The translations under genes and the position numbers were made by a program. Below, piece by piece: positions 17,401-28,086 of a stretch of DNA of 47,035 nucleotides (position 1 is the stretch's first letter; each line of letters starts with the position of its first letter). Source of the DNA: CAWDDA01 sp963813345 (lineage in GTDB: Bacteria > Acidobacteriota > Blastocatellia > RBC074); assembly GCA_963813345.1 (NCBI GenBank), contig CAWEYR010000006.1, positions 1 to 47,035 on the forward strand, written 5' to 3'. Below the pieces are notes generated by a model, which was given only the letters and a program-made list of their open reading frames with translations, was not told the origin of the DNA and made no database searches.

Positions 17401-18938
17401 GGATCCTGGCCCTGCGGCGTTGATGCCGCTCGGATCGGCGGTTTGGAGCGTGTGATTCGCCGCTCGAATTGCCTGCTTTGAATAAAGCTTGCGCGGAGGC
17501 ACGACTCGCTCGGCCGTGCAGACGTTGTGCCCTGCCACACGCGTACCGGCGGGCCCGTCGCCGATGTCGAGCGGCGCGAGGCTGGTGTTGTTCGCGGCGT
17601 CCTTGAGGTAGTTCGTCGGGCGCAACGATTCATACATCACGTTGATCAGCCGGCGAAAGTTCTGGATGTTTTCGACGCGGTAACCGTTTTCGATTGGCAC
17701 TGCCGGTCCCCACACGCCGGATTGCGTGTGACAGCTCATGCAGTGCGTGCCCATCAGATTACCAGTGTCTCGAATGCGCCTTTCGACCGACGCCCCACGC
17801 GGCCGGTTTGTCAGCCACGCATCGACCTGACCGAGGTGATCGTACATCGCCTGCCGCACTGCCATCCTGGGTCTGGGGATCGTCGTAAGGCGCAGGCTTC
17901 AAGACACGCAATTCGATTTCATATCCGGGAGCATTCGCTTCGGCGCGCAGAAAATATGTCCCGCCCGGTTTGATCAAACGGCTGATCGCAGCGCGGTGCT
18001 GTTCGTTCTGCTGGTGGGTTCGCTCGTTTTCGTTTCGACCTTCGGTGTATTCAACCAACTGCCGTGAACCGTCGAGCGCATAAAAGCGAAGCTGAGCCGC
18101 CAGCGTGTGATCAGGAATCATCAGATTACACGTCAGCAGTCGAGGTTCTTTTCCGTTGAAGACAAAACGAAACCAGTCATCACCAGACTTGCCTACCTTG
18201 CCATTATCAAAATACTCAATGTCGTCGGCGCCGCCGGTGATGCGCGTCGCCTGGACACTCTCGCCTTCGGGCAAGGCTGCCAACGCTCCAAGATCGATCT
18301 CCTGGGCCTGTTCAGGCGTGTCGTTGGGCTCGACTTCGACCTGCATCCTCGATTGCTGCGCGTCTTTGAGGTCAAGCGGATTTACGAGAACCGTAATCGG
18401 GATCGACTTTCCTGAAGGCCACGGTGTTACGCGCGGGAAGCTTACTGCCTGTGGTGCAATCCCGTCTTCACGCCATCGCGGACCTTCAAAGACTGGTATG
18501 GCATCTGTGACCGGAGCAATCTGCAGAAAGTAGTCTCCAGCCACCGGCGCGCGATAAACGAGATAGACGTCGGTATCGAGTGCGTGAAGTGTCTTGCCCC
18601 AGTCTGCCGTCGGCTTGGTGTATATCCCGAATGCATCGTGCGGGCGCTCGAGCGAGGGCGTGAGTCGCAGTCGATTGAGCAAGTGTCCAGCTGACGCCGA
18701 CACGGCCGTTGGCGGGCAATGCGGATGGCTTCGGCAAGCTTACAGATAACTCAAATGTCTCACCGGCCTGCAATGCTATGCGCTTCTCCCATCTGTTCTG
18801 AAGTTGAAGCGTCAAGCGAAAGGGTGAAAGGCCGCTCTTTTCCTGTATGAGACCGAGGCTGGCTTCACCGCTGTTCAACCAGAAAAGAATCGCGATGAAG
18901 CTGACCGAAACCGTAAGCGCAATCCGTCGACGACGCAC
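14474..18938 (-). CDS. Long multidomain c-type cytochrome with PPC, QW-toroid and HEAT-like parts; about 12 frame breaks
   Basis: One gene of about 1,488 residues rebuilt from successive frames; no single reading frame is long. Order: GTG start 18938, membrane/signal helix IALTVSVSFIAILFWL; a PPC-like domain (VEVEPNDTPEQAQEIDLG, about residues 185-300); a first haem site HCMSCHTQSG (about residue 400); a Gln/Pro linker; two QW-type repeats, AIQNADGSWGFDPG and RTQDPYGRWNKG (about residues 655-730), as in terpenoid-cyclase toroids; HEAT-like helices (VRFWGAMALGGVQNERG, GVRAWAAKAAWQWWV); a second haem site CLKCHGVPG (about residue 1385); and a C-terminal GKEDGHQGGRRF motif seen in planctomycete-type cytochromes. 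Breaks lie near 18695, 17865, 17128, 16927, 16795, 16685, 16385, 16272, 15965, 15780, 15210 and 14510. Likely periplasmic redox or degradation enzyme; the reaction is unknown. Confidence 0.65.
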
Positions 18939-18944
18939 TGTGTA

Positions 18945-18968
18945 TGTTGTACCGCCTTCAGGCGGAAT
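18945..18968. repeat. Half copy of the GTACCGCCTTCAGGCGG repeat
   Basis: TGTTGTACCGCCTTCAGGCG matches the left arm of the repeat at 44346-44418. It abuts the start of the long cytochrome gene; an in-frame GTG at 18974 would place PPEGGTTYTV, encoded by the repeat, at the protein N-terminus. A fragment of the same family lies near 42684-42705. Confidence 0.7.
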
Positions 18969-19019
18969 CGTCACATTTCTGCATGCTGCCTCGCATCCAA
19001 AAGCCTATCATGAACAGGG

Positions 19020-20640
19020 TCAGTTGTTGCCAGCATTCCGCCCAGGAGTGATTCGACGCACCCGTAACCGAAGGAACACAGACGCTGAATACAAACGCTT
19101 CCCAAACACAAACTCGGTCCCCGGTGGAATCACGGGAATCCCCAGGGAAGCACCGATGCCAAAATCAAATGGGCCGGGCACCGGAAGATTCTGCACGCCG
19201 CCCAACGAGAAGCGATGAACAGTATAGATGTCGGCGTACTCGCCATGCACGTGCGCGCCCGCAAACAAGTCGTCCTTTTCTACTCGCTCGAAGCGTGTGA
19301 AGAGGCTGCGCTTTTCTCCAAAAGAGTAGGTCGATTCGATCAGGTAGGCGTCAGCGCTGAAGCCTGCATAGCCGCGCTCGTTCTTGATATTGCGCCCCCA
19401 CACAAAGGTTGTTGCCCAATATGACTTATCACGAATCCAACGGTGGTATGTGCCCGAGACCGTCACGCGCCGCTGATCAACGAACGGCTGCAGGGCTTCG
19501 GGCGAGCGAAGAAACCCGTACGAGACCTGAAAGGACCAGTCCCGATGCGGGTTCAACGAGAAGCGCGCCGACCACGAATCAAAACGTGCCTCGTCAATAT
19601 CCCAGCGATCTTCATCGCGCTCGCGGCCGGTAAAGACCGAACCTTCGACCTTCCATTTTTCTCGCGCAATGCCGATCGTCACGACACCGGACGTGATGTG
19701 CGTCGAGTCCTGCCAATGATGGCTGAGAGGAGCTTCAGGGTTATCGATCGCGGATAAGCGATGCATGAACGCAGGTGGGCCTAAAGCGGGTTCGCCCACC
19801 GGCGCAGCATACACAGACAAGACGGTCTTCTTCGAAAGTGGCGCACTGTAAGCGACCGCCATTTCCATTATGAAATCGTGCGGATGCTGCCGGTTGGTGA
19901 TTGCTTCGCCCTTATATGTTTCACCAGTTTGTAAGAGTAGCGGATAGCCTCGGCCGCCGGTTGTCGCCTCGTCGAGTGACAGCATGCCGCGCAGCAGAAG
20001 CGTGCCTTTGCCAGCATTTGTCAAACCCCAAACCTGGCGTTGGGCCGAAGCCATAAGCCAATTCGTGCTCACCAGTTGCTGGTCACCAAGCTTTCCGGAT
20101 TGATGAATGAAGGTCAGGAACCCGGAGGCGTGCGCCATCATCATCCACTCTCGATAGTGTTTCATGAACGCGTACATTGGCGTCGCCTCAGGCAGCCACG
20201 AAGTGCCCGATCCCTGACGCGACATCGTGCCCGTGGCAAACGAAGAGGGCATGTCCGATCCATGGCTTTCGATCTTGTCGGCGACGGAGAGAGGGAATTC
20301 GACGGTGAAAGGCTCGTCCATTGGTGGAGTTATCTTGAGCACGAGCAGATGATCGCCACCGTGAGCGAACGTTAGACGCAATACATAATCTCCGGGGCGG
20401 GCAGCAGTATGAGCGGAAGTATCAACGGTGGACATGGCTGGCATGGCAGGCATTGACACTAGTGCGTGCGCGATCGCCCCGCTCACAGCATTTTTGCTTT
20501 CCAGATCCTCGATATGAAACACAATCGGTTGCTCGATGCCTGCAACGAGGCCTGTACGGCGGCAGGTGCAACGAGACCTGATATTTTCCGGACTTCTGCG
20601 GTGTCTGGCCCGAGGCGATGATTCCAGCAATCATCATCAA
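19020..20640 (-). CDS. Outer-membrane beta-barrel protein with N-terminal FixH/YtkA-like domain, one frame break
   Basis: Unassigned protein of about 540 residues. The start region (near 20640) reads MIAGIIASGQTPQKSGKYQV, and after a frame change at about 20560 continues GLVAGIEQPIVFHIEDLES. The first 140 residues look like a FixH/YtkA (copper-related) beta-sandwich, with MPAMPAM and LRLTFAHGGDHLLVLKI rich in Met and His. The rest is beta-barrel-like: alternating aromatic strands such as WSARFSLNPHRDWSFQVSYG, SYWATTFVWGRNIKNERGYA and KRSLFTRFERVEKDDLF, with charged loops, and an export fate is likely. The fusion of a metal-type sandwich to a barrel suggests metal or copper handling, which is inference. 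It precedes the inverted repeat at 20711-20803 and is followed by the long cytochrome gene on the same strand. Confidence 0.65.
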
Positions 20641-20710
20641 ACATGAGTACTCGAACGAAGAGATGCGAGCTTGACCTCATCACGAACGCTTACAAACCGG
20701 AGCCGAGATT

Positions 20711-20803
20711 CGCAGTGCGGCGACTTGGCGCCGCTTTAAGTCTCTTGTCGGACCATTCAGCTCCACGGACGAAAAGCGGCGCCAGAGTCGCTCGCACTCG
20801 CAA
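20711..20803. repeat. Inverted repeat, TTGGAGTGCG family (copy 3, diverged)
   Basis: Arms contain GCGGCGACTTGGCGCCGCTTT and AAGCGGCGCCAGAGTCGC, matching the inner arms of the copy at 9390-9477; the outer ends are altered to CGCAGTGCGG / GCACTCGCAA. It lies one base from the stop codon of the LVIVD/TIGR03437 gene. Confidence 0.8.
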
Positions 20804-20804
20804 A

Positions 20805-22605
20805 TTATTTCGACATTGATCCCGATATGTGTTTGCTTATCTGGCTGATTTCGATCGTGACCCGATTGCTCGCGTAACCGTTGCGCGTAACGATCACTGT
20901 ATGAATTCCGGGTGTGATGCCTGGGTGCAACACGACATTCAATTGATTCAGGCCGGCATAACCAGGGGCACGGCCTGCATAGCTTACCGTTGCAGGATTG
21001 CCATCAATCGTAACGTGTACACTCGCACCAACATTTGCATCTACGTCTGTCGCATCCGCTCCAAGGCCCGTAGCGTAAAACGCGATGATGTTCGGCTCAC
21101 CACCAGATCGCGTAGCGGCAAACGGGGGACCGCTCAGAGTGATTGCGTCGAGCGCTGCTGCCGCTCCAATACCAGTCTGGTTTACGGTGAAAAGTGATGG
21201 CGCAGCAGTTGCCACCACGGTTACACCGACTGAAATCTGTCCGTCGCTGCTGGTGACAGTGACTGTGGCCGGGCCCGGAACGGTCCCTGCCGGAATCTGG
21301 TAGTTGACCTGAAGCGGCGACACAAAGAAGAGAGGCGCGGGACGCTCTGTTCCAGTCGCGTCCTGCACTCTTACAGTAGTGCCGCCGAGCGTGGTAGGCA
21401 GAGGAAGGCTGGCCGAGCCTTCGGTCACGGTAGCAAGGTTGAGACCGAAAGCGGACACGATTGCTTTCTCTGCGATGCCGGAGATGGAATAACTGGCTGC
21501 CGAAACGGTGCGCGGTCGCGGTGCTGCATCGCTGAAGTCAACGATGAAAAGACCGCCATCCATATCACTGAGCAATACACGATCCAGACCAAGAAAAGGA
21601 AAGACGCCCCAATTGCCATCAAACCCGTTTACTACGCCGTCGAAAGTGTCGTATGACCCGGTGAGAACCGGCCTCGCGGGATCGGTGATATCGAACACCA
21701 GCGTACCGACCTGATACCAGGCGACGAAGAGCAGATTCCCGAGAATGTATGGGTTGTGAGCCGAAAAGGCCTCGAGGCCGACCGAGGAGGCGGTGATTGT
21801 CGCACGCAGCAATGGATTTGCCGGATTGGAAATGTCGAAGAGGCGCACATCCCCATCCACTGTCTCGCGGGCGCTCGCGAGCAGCTTGCCATCGCTGCTC
21901 ACCCAATTGCTGTGCGAGTTGCCGCCTGTTTCAACTGAACCGAGCAGCGCGGGCGGCTCGGTGAGAACGTTGCGGACGTCGTAGATGTCTGTAGCGCCGC
22001 CCCAGCCTGATGTGTATAGCTTCCCGTTGATGGCTGTGATGTTGTGAATGAAGAGCGTGTCGGTGGTGAGCAGGTCACGAACGAAAACTGGTGCTGCAGG
22101 GTTGCGTACATCGAAGACTCTTCACCGACGGCGTACGCGAGTCCGCCTCGTAGAGCACACCGTTTGAAACGAATAGCTCGTGTACACGCGGATACCCGTT
22201 CTGCGCCGGCGTGACCTGGCTGAGCAGCACCGGAGAACCCGGGTTTCTGACATCGACAATATGCACTCCGCCATTGCTCTCGCTCGAAAAATAACCGATC
22301 CCTCCGATCACCACTACGTCCTGAAAACGCCCGCCAGCTGGCGGATCGTAATGGCCGGCAAGCGCAGGAGCAGCAGGGTTCGAAATATCGATGATCATGA
22401 CGCCCGTGCCATTGTCGAAGGATCCGATGTAGGCATAGTTCCCTTCGCCCCACACGTCGGCGTACCGGTTGTTTCCTGAAAAAGGGTCAAGCTGTGCGCG
22501 AAGCCGTGCGTTGAGATTGGCGTGGGCGCTAGACCCGAGGGCGAGCGCGAAGCAGCAAAGGATCAGAGCGCGTTTAATCGGGCGGCTGACGCGTGGAGGA
22601 ATCAT
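20805..22605 (-). CDS. Secreted LVIVD-repeat protein with TIGR03437-type C-terminus, one frame break
   Basis: Secreted protein of about 600 residues. ATG 22605 has GAGG upstream, and RALILCCFALALGSSAHA is a signal peptide. The first half is a beta-propeller of LVIVD-like repeats: GVMIIDISNPAAPALAGHYD, GVHIVDVRNPGSPVLLSQV, VRLFDISNPANPLLRATI, TLVFDITDPARPVLTGSYD. The C-terminal half, from ISGIAEKAIVSAFGLNLAT onward, is the Acidobacteria-rich TIGR03437 domain, with PLQVNYQIPAGTVPGPATV and IIAFYATGLGAD as its signature parts. A one-base frame change at about 22118 separates the first and second propeller segments; the restored link VFDVRNPAAPVFVRDLL is another repeat. Family function is unknown; a cell-surface binding role is commonly assumed. 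Promoter at 22632-22660. Confidence 0.82.
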
Positions 22606-22631
22606 CAAACCTCTTTGCTAAGGCTGCGGCC

Positions 22632-22660
22632 AATGTACGTCCGCGATCAACTACTGTCAA
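22632..22660 (-). promoter_or_regulatory. Sigma70-type promoter of the LVIVD gene
   Basis: On the minus strand TTGACA (22655-22660) and TACATT (22632-22637), 17 bases apart, 27 bases upstream of the ATG at 22605. The same -10 word TACATT occurs in the promoter at 8727-8756. Confidence 0.6.
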
Positions 22661-22686
22661 CGTTGGGGCTCCCAGGCCAAATATTG

Positions 22687-22714
22687 TTGACTAGCGGAGC
22701 ATCTCAGCTAGAAT
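22687..22714 (+). promoter_or_regulatory. Possible promoter of the kinase gene
   Basis: TTGACT (22687-22692) and TAGAAT (22709-22714) with a 16-base spacer, about 150 bases upstream of the kinase ATG and divergent from the LVIVD promoter. The leader after it (22715-22865) shows no gene. Confidence 0.35.
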
Positions 22715-22865
22715 CGCAATCGTTCACGCGCAGGTCTGAAGCCCGGCGCGTAGGCTAGCTTGTAGTCTCTTAGGCGCGAAGGCGGGCAGGCACACTAGCA
22801 CCAACCATTCCGACTCGCAGTCGCGCTCAGCCGTAACTGACGCCGTTGCCACTAAGCTCGACGCA

Positions 22866-25800
22866 ATGGACAACTCTGAGAAGAGGGACCGGATCGAAAC
22901 GCTCGTTCAGACTGCGCTCGGGCTTAACGAGGCTGAGCGAACGGACTTTCTGCGCAACCTTGAGAGTGAAGACCGCGAAGTCGCGCTCGAACTCATAAGG
23001 CTGTTGGCCGCCTATGATACCAGGCTGGATCGCCTCGATGATTCGAGCACCATCCACGCTGAGCCTCCCACGGTTGACGAATCAGAAACTCAACCGCAGG
23101 GATTCTTCACTAAAGAGACAACGATTAGTAACTACAGGATCGTCTCGATGCTCGGCAAGGGAGGGATGAATGAAGTCTACCTCGCCGATGATGCGAAGCT
23201 GCGGCGTAAAGTCGCCATCAAAGTACTTCCACCCGAGTCTCTCGTCCAATGAGGAGCGCCTGCGCAGGTTCAAGCGCGAAGCTTTTGCGATTTCAGGTCT
23301 GAATCATCCGAATATCATCACCATTTTCGAGATCGGAGAACACGAAGGACTACATTACATTGTAACTGAATACATCAAGGGCAAGACTCTTCGCCAACAT
23401 GCCCGGCAGAATCGGCTTTCATACCAGGCCATATTTGAAATAGTCATCCAGGTTTCGAGGGCTCTCGCGGCTGCTCACGGAGAGGGTGTTATCCACCGTG
23501 ATATCAAACCTGAGAACATCATGTTGCGCCCGGACGGTGTTGTGAAGGTGCTCGATTTCGGTCTGGCGAAGTTCGAGGTGCCGGAGGAACGTTCGGAGGC
23601 CGGCCCCCATATTTCACACGAGTCAGGCGGTTCTCTATCAGGAAACGTTGTCGGCACTCCCAAATATATGTCGCCTGAACAAGCTTCCGGGAGAGCCGTC
23701 GATGCGCGCAGCGATATTTTTAGCCTGGGAACGGTAACGTATGAGCTCCTGACGGGTAAGCCCCCATTTCAAGGTACAACTGCGGCTGACATTCTTGCCG
23801 CTGTGCTCAGGTCTCAGCCACCGCCGATTCGCGATGCGGTTCCCGATCTCCCGCTGCATCTTTGCGAGATCGTGTCACGGATGTTGAACAGGAATCTCGA
23901 AGAGCGTTTTCAAACCGCTGAAGAGTTACTCGAGAGTCTCACGATCGGGCAAACGCAGAAAAGGTCACAGCCGGGCACAACGACTGACGCCGACGTCATG
24001 CGAGGATTCACTGTTGATCGTCTTCTGGTTGGTCGGGAAGAAGAGCAGGCAACGTTGCGAGAATATCTGAACGCGGTCGTGGCTGGACACAAGAGATTTG
24101 TCTGCGTGACAGGCGAGGCGGGAATCGGGAAGACGTCAGTAGTCGAGGGGTTTCTGGATAGCCTCAATCAGCGCTCGCAGACCTTCGACATCGGAAGCGG
24201 CTGGTGCTCTGAACGTCTGGACGGAACTGGAGCATATCTGCCGTTTCTCGAAGCTTTGGAGAGTCTGGTGAATGGGCCGAATGGAGAATCGATAGCAGGA
24301 TTCATGCGGCGCATGGCGCCGACATGGTATTCGCAGATTCTGCCTCAACCGGCAGCCGAAAAGTTATTGACAGAAAAACGTGCCGGGTCTCAGGAACAGA
24401 TGAAGCGAGAACTGAGCGCTTTCCTCAGGAATGCTTCGCGGGAACATCCACTGATCCTTTTCATAGACGACCTGCACTGGGCGGATGTCTCGACGGTGGA
24501 CCTGTTGAGCTTCCTCGGGAGCAACCGCGACAGTATGCGCGTTCTGATAATCGCGACTTACCGTGTTTCCGAAATGCTTCAGTCCAAACATCCATTCCTG
24601 CGCGTTATGCCCGACCTGCAGGCACGTGGCATGTGCCACGAGATTCCTCTGCGATTCCTGAATGTTGATGAAGTCTCCTTTTATGTCCAGCAGGAGTTCG
24701 CGGACCATACTTTCCCGCCCGAGTTTCCTTCCCTTATTCATTCGAAGACGGAAGGAAATCCGCTGTTTGTTGTCGAGGTGGTCCGGTACCTCAGGGATCG
24801 AGGTGTCATCGCGAGATTGGACGACCGTTGGGCGCTTGCTCAATCGATACCTCTTGTTGAGAAACAACTGCCGCCATCCGTCAGCGGCATGATTCAGCGC
24901 AAGATAGACAGGCTAAGCGACGATGACCGGCACGTGTTAAGAATTGCGAGCGTGCAGGGTTGCGAGTTTGATTCGGTGATAGTCGCCGAGACGCTGGGGA
25001 GGGAGATCGAAAACGTCGAAGAACAGCTCGAGCAGCTGGAGCGCATCCACGCGTTCGTCAGACTGACCGGCGAACACCAGTTTCCTGATAAGACTTTTGC
25101 TTCACGCTACCGCTTCGTTCACTCGCTCTATCAGAATGTGCTCTACGACTCACTTAGTCCTACGCGGCGTGCATCGCTCAGCGGAAGTATCGGTGATGCC
25201 CTCCTCGAGCACTACAGCGCAAAGGGCGCACCGATCGCTTCTGAGCTGGCGATACTCTTCGAATCGGCGAGGCAATTTGCAAAATCGGCGAGCTACTACC
25301 TGCTTGCTGCGCAGGCAGCGGCGAAGATGTTTGCATATAACGAAGCCATTGCGCTCTCACGGCGTGGCCTCGATGTAGTCAAGCGGCTTGGCGTCTCGCC
25401 CGAACAGAGGCTGCAGGAGATGGGTCTGCAGGTGAGCATGGGTCTTGGACTGATGGCCGTTCATGGGCATGCGGCTCCTGATGTCGAGCAGACTTTCAAT
25501 AGAGCGCGCGAATTGTCGGCGGAAGTGGAGGAGGGGCCAGAACTTGTGCCCTTACTTCGAGGTCTCATCTTCTTTTACAACCAGCGACTGGAACCGGATA
25601 AGGCACTCGAGCTGGGCGAACAACTGCTTCGCATAGCAAATGCTCAACAGAATTCATCGCTAACAGTGGAGGCGCTTTTCTCCCGCAGCCTGACTCTCTA
25701 TTTCAAGGGAGATTTCGCTTCGGCTTCCAGAGATGCGGAGGCGGCTACGAGCCTTATCGGGACCGGACACGAGGCGTCGGTGCGAATTCCCAAGAGTGCA

Positions 25801-26571
25801 GTCGTGGGATGCAGAGTAGTGGGCGCCTCGGCCCTCTGGGTTCTGGGTTATCCGGATCAGGCAGCGTCCAGAATGCGCGAAGCGTTGTCAATTGCTCAAC
25901 AACTTGCACACCCGTTCAGTCTGGGTTTTGCCTATTCCTGGGCTGCGCTCCTTCAACTGCATCTCGGAGAGTGGTTACTCGCACAGCAACACGCCGAGGC
26001 CGCGCGAGCGATAGCGCGCGAGCACGGTTTTCCGCTGTGGCTTGCGAACGCCGATCTATACGGCGGCTTTGCGCTGGTGAATCAGGGGAAGCTGGATGAG
26101 GGTATTGCATTGTTGCGACAAGGTCTGCAGATGGAGAGTGATTCGGGCGCAGAGATAGGACGGCCTTACTCGCTTGCGCTCTTTGCACAATCGCTGGGCA
26201 TTCGAGGCGATACAGAGCAAGCACTTGATGTGATGGACGATGCAATGAGGCTGGCTGACCGGGTGCCCGAACACATGGCGCGCGCTGAGCTGTTCCGGTT
26301 AAAGGGAGAACTCTTGCTTCGGGGCTTTACGCCAGGAGATCAGCTACTGATCGATGAGGCGATAGAGTGCTTTCGCCAGGCGGTTGGAATTGCCCGCGGC
26401 CAGCGAGCGAAGTCACTCGAGCTTCGAGCGCTGACCAGCCTTTGCAAGGTTTCTCGCGATTCGGCTTTGGAAGATGAGCAGTTGCGCGAGCTTGAAGAGT
26501 GCATTGCCGGGTTCACTGAAGGCGAGGACACGATGGACGTGAAATTGGCGAGAGCGCTTTTGAAACGATAG
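22866..26571 (+). CDS. Ser/Thr protein kinase fused to AAA ATPase and TPR sensor, one frame break
   Basis: Large cytoplasmic signalling protein, about 1,235 residues. An N-terminal helical segment (RIETLVQTALGLNEAER) precedes a Hanks-type kinase: glycine loop MLGKGGMNEVYLADD, VAIK lysine, HRDIKPEN catalytic loop, DFGLAK, and GTPKYMSPEQ. The loop has Asn where GGMGEVY is usual. From about residue 400 comes an ATPase/NTPase module with Walker A GEAGIGKTS (about 24112) and Walker B LILFIDDLHWAD (about 24450), followed by a winged-helix region. The C-terminal 500 residues are TPR-like helical repeats (ALELGEQLLRIANAQQN, EALDVMDD-type). No membrane segment is visible. A frame change at about 23240 (CCACCCGAG) splits the kinase just after the VAIK lysine. 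The architecture matches PknK-like sensor kinases common in Acidobacteria. Inputs and targets are unknown. Confidence 0.85.
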
Positions 26572-26576
26572 GCGGA

Positions 26577-26604
26577 GTGGCCAGTGGCCAGTGGTCGGTG
26601 GCCA
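26577..26604. repeat. Heptanucleotide tandem repeat (GTGGCCA)4
   Basis: Four 7-base units: GTGGCCA, GTGGCCA, GTGGTCG, GTGGCCA, starting six bases after the kinase stop codon and ending 21 bases before the next ATG. Unit length is the same as in the large repeat at 30628-30907. Confidence 0.85.
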
Positions 26605-26624
26605 GATGAGATTAGAGTTCGGAC

Positions 26625-27945
26625 ATGAAGCAGACGGGATTTGCGATCATAACCAGGGTAGAGCGAGATCAGATATGTACGCTGAAGGAGCGATTGAAGG
26701 ACATCAAGGATGAGAAGCACGAGAAGTACTTGAATTTCCGTTCCGTGCCGGGAGTTCATTTCGCAAGTTTCGTCTTGTGCGTCGATCCCCATGACAGATT
26801 CGAACCTTTCCTCGTCTTTGAGAACAATATCGACGGGACGAGCGATGGTTACCTTCCAGTGCTCTGTGAGCGCGCGGCTGGCTCGCTACTATACATTTAT
26901 GAGTCTTGTCTGGGAGATCCGTCCGAGTCAGGCACACATCGCGATGGGTTGCTGACCTACCTCAGTAAGCACGTTAACCACCCAGACGCCATTCTTCTGG
27001 GCAAGGTTGGAGGCACTGTTGAAACAATCCTCAGGGAGCAGGTACTTCAAGAGAGAGTACAGGAATTTCTTGGACAGCGGCGAGCGTGTGCGCACGCAGA
27101 GCACATCAAGGTCGAGATTGACGCATTCGTGGACCGTGAGAGATTGCTTGATGGGCTGCCTGAGCAACGCGTCAGTCGATTGAGAAAGCTTGCGAGCTAC
27201 ATCCAGCCAAGGTCCACCATCGTGAATTGGCTGTTGTCACCTTCCGCGCGCAGCCTGGCATTTGTGGCTGTGGCATTGCTGATTGGCGTTCTCTGCTATC
27301 TGGTTCCTCTCCTGTTTTACGTGCTATTGGGCGTATTCGCTTTTGTGATTATCTGGCTGACACTTCTGAGGCTGACCGATCGTCAAGACCCTCCTTTTTG
27401 CCTGGATGCGAAGCGTACCAGAGAGCTTTTCGAGGCCGAGGCCCTTAACACATCGGTTCACAATCATCTGGCGATCACGGCGATTGTAAAGCCGGGTCGC
27501 TATGAGACTCCTTACCCTCAAGTTCGTTCTCGGGCTGATAAAACTTCTGACTCACGGTGTCGGCAAGTCCGATATAGGGATTCACTTTGCGCAGTGGACA
27601 GTGGTTCCGGACAGAAAATGTGATGTTCTCTTGTTTCTATCAAATTATGATGGAGGCTGGGCACAGTATCTGGATCTGTTCATCGATCGCGGCCACTACG
27701 GTATTAATGCAATCTGGAGCAATGCGTTGCATTTTCCGAAGACGAAGTTTCTTCTGTTCGGAGGGGCACGCGACGGAAGACGGCTGAAAGACGCCATCAG
27801 GGCTTACCAGCATGCTGCAAGCGTATGGTACAGCGCTTATCCGGAACTTCCGGTCAACAACGTTGATAACAATTCGCAGATTCGCAACCAGATCCGGAAA
27901 AAACTTTCAAACTCACAAATCAACGAATGGCTTTTGCGTTTCTAG
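26625..27945 (+). CDS. Membrane protein with two related alpha/beta modules, one frame break
   Basis: Unnamed protein of about 439 residues next to a DyP peroxidase. The first module (about residues 1-110) has VPGVHFASFVLCVDP and LVFENNIDGTSDGYL. The second (about residues 300-400) has GIHFAQWTVVPD and LLFLSNYDGGWAQYLDLF. Both share HFA-x-[FW]-[VT] followed by F-x-[NS]-N-x-D-G, so I read an internal duplication, perhaps of a ferredoxin-like fold as in DyP enzymes; this is inference. Between them lie two membrane helices (LAFVAVALLIGVLCYLVPLL, FYVLLGVFAFVIIWLTLL). A frame change at about 27500 falls between the helices and module two; the join gives LTLKFVLGLIKLLTHGVGKS. ATG 26625. The downstream DyP gene starts 141 bases later in the same direction. 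No catalytic residues are recognised. Confidence 0.65.
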
Positions 27946-28086
27946 TGCACTGTAACAACCACACCTGTAGTGCCAGCGGCGCCAGGCTTCAGCCTCGCGC
28001 GCATCGAGTTTGGCCAGTTCTTGGCGAAATCCTCCGGGCCGTGACGTTGCTTCGCAACGCTCCGAGACAGTGTTGAGGGGGTTCAA

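Noticed and set aside
14474..18938. Programmed frameshifting or several separate small genes
   Set aside because: About 12 breaks lack slippery-site patterns, and no start codon with a ribosome site precedes the inner pieces; indel errors explain them more simply.
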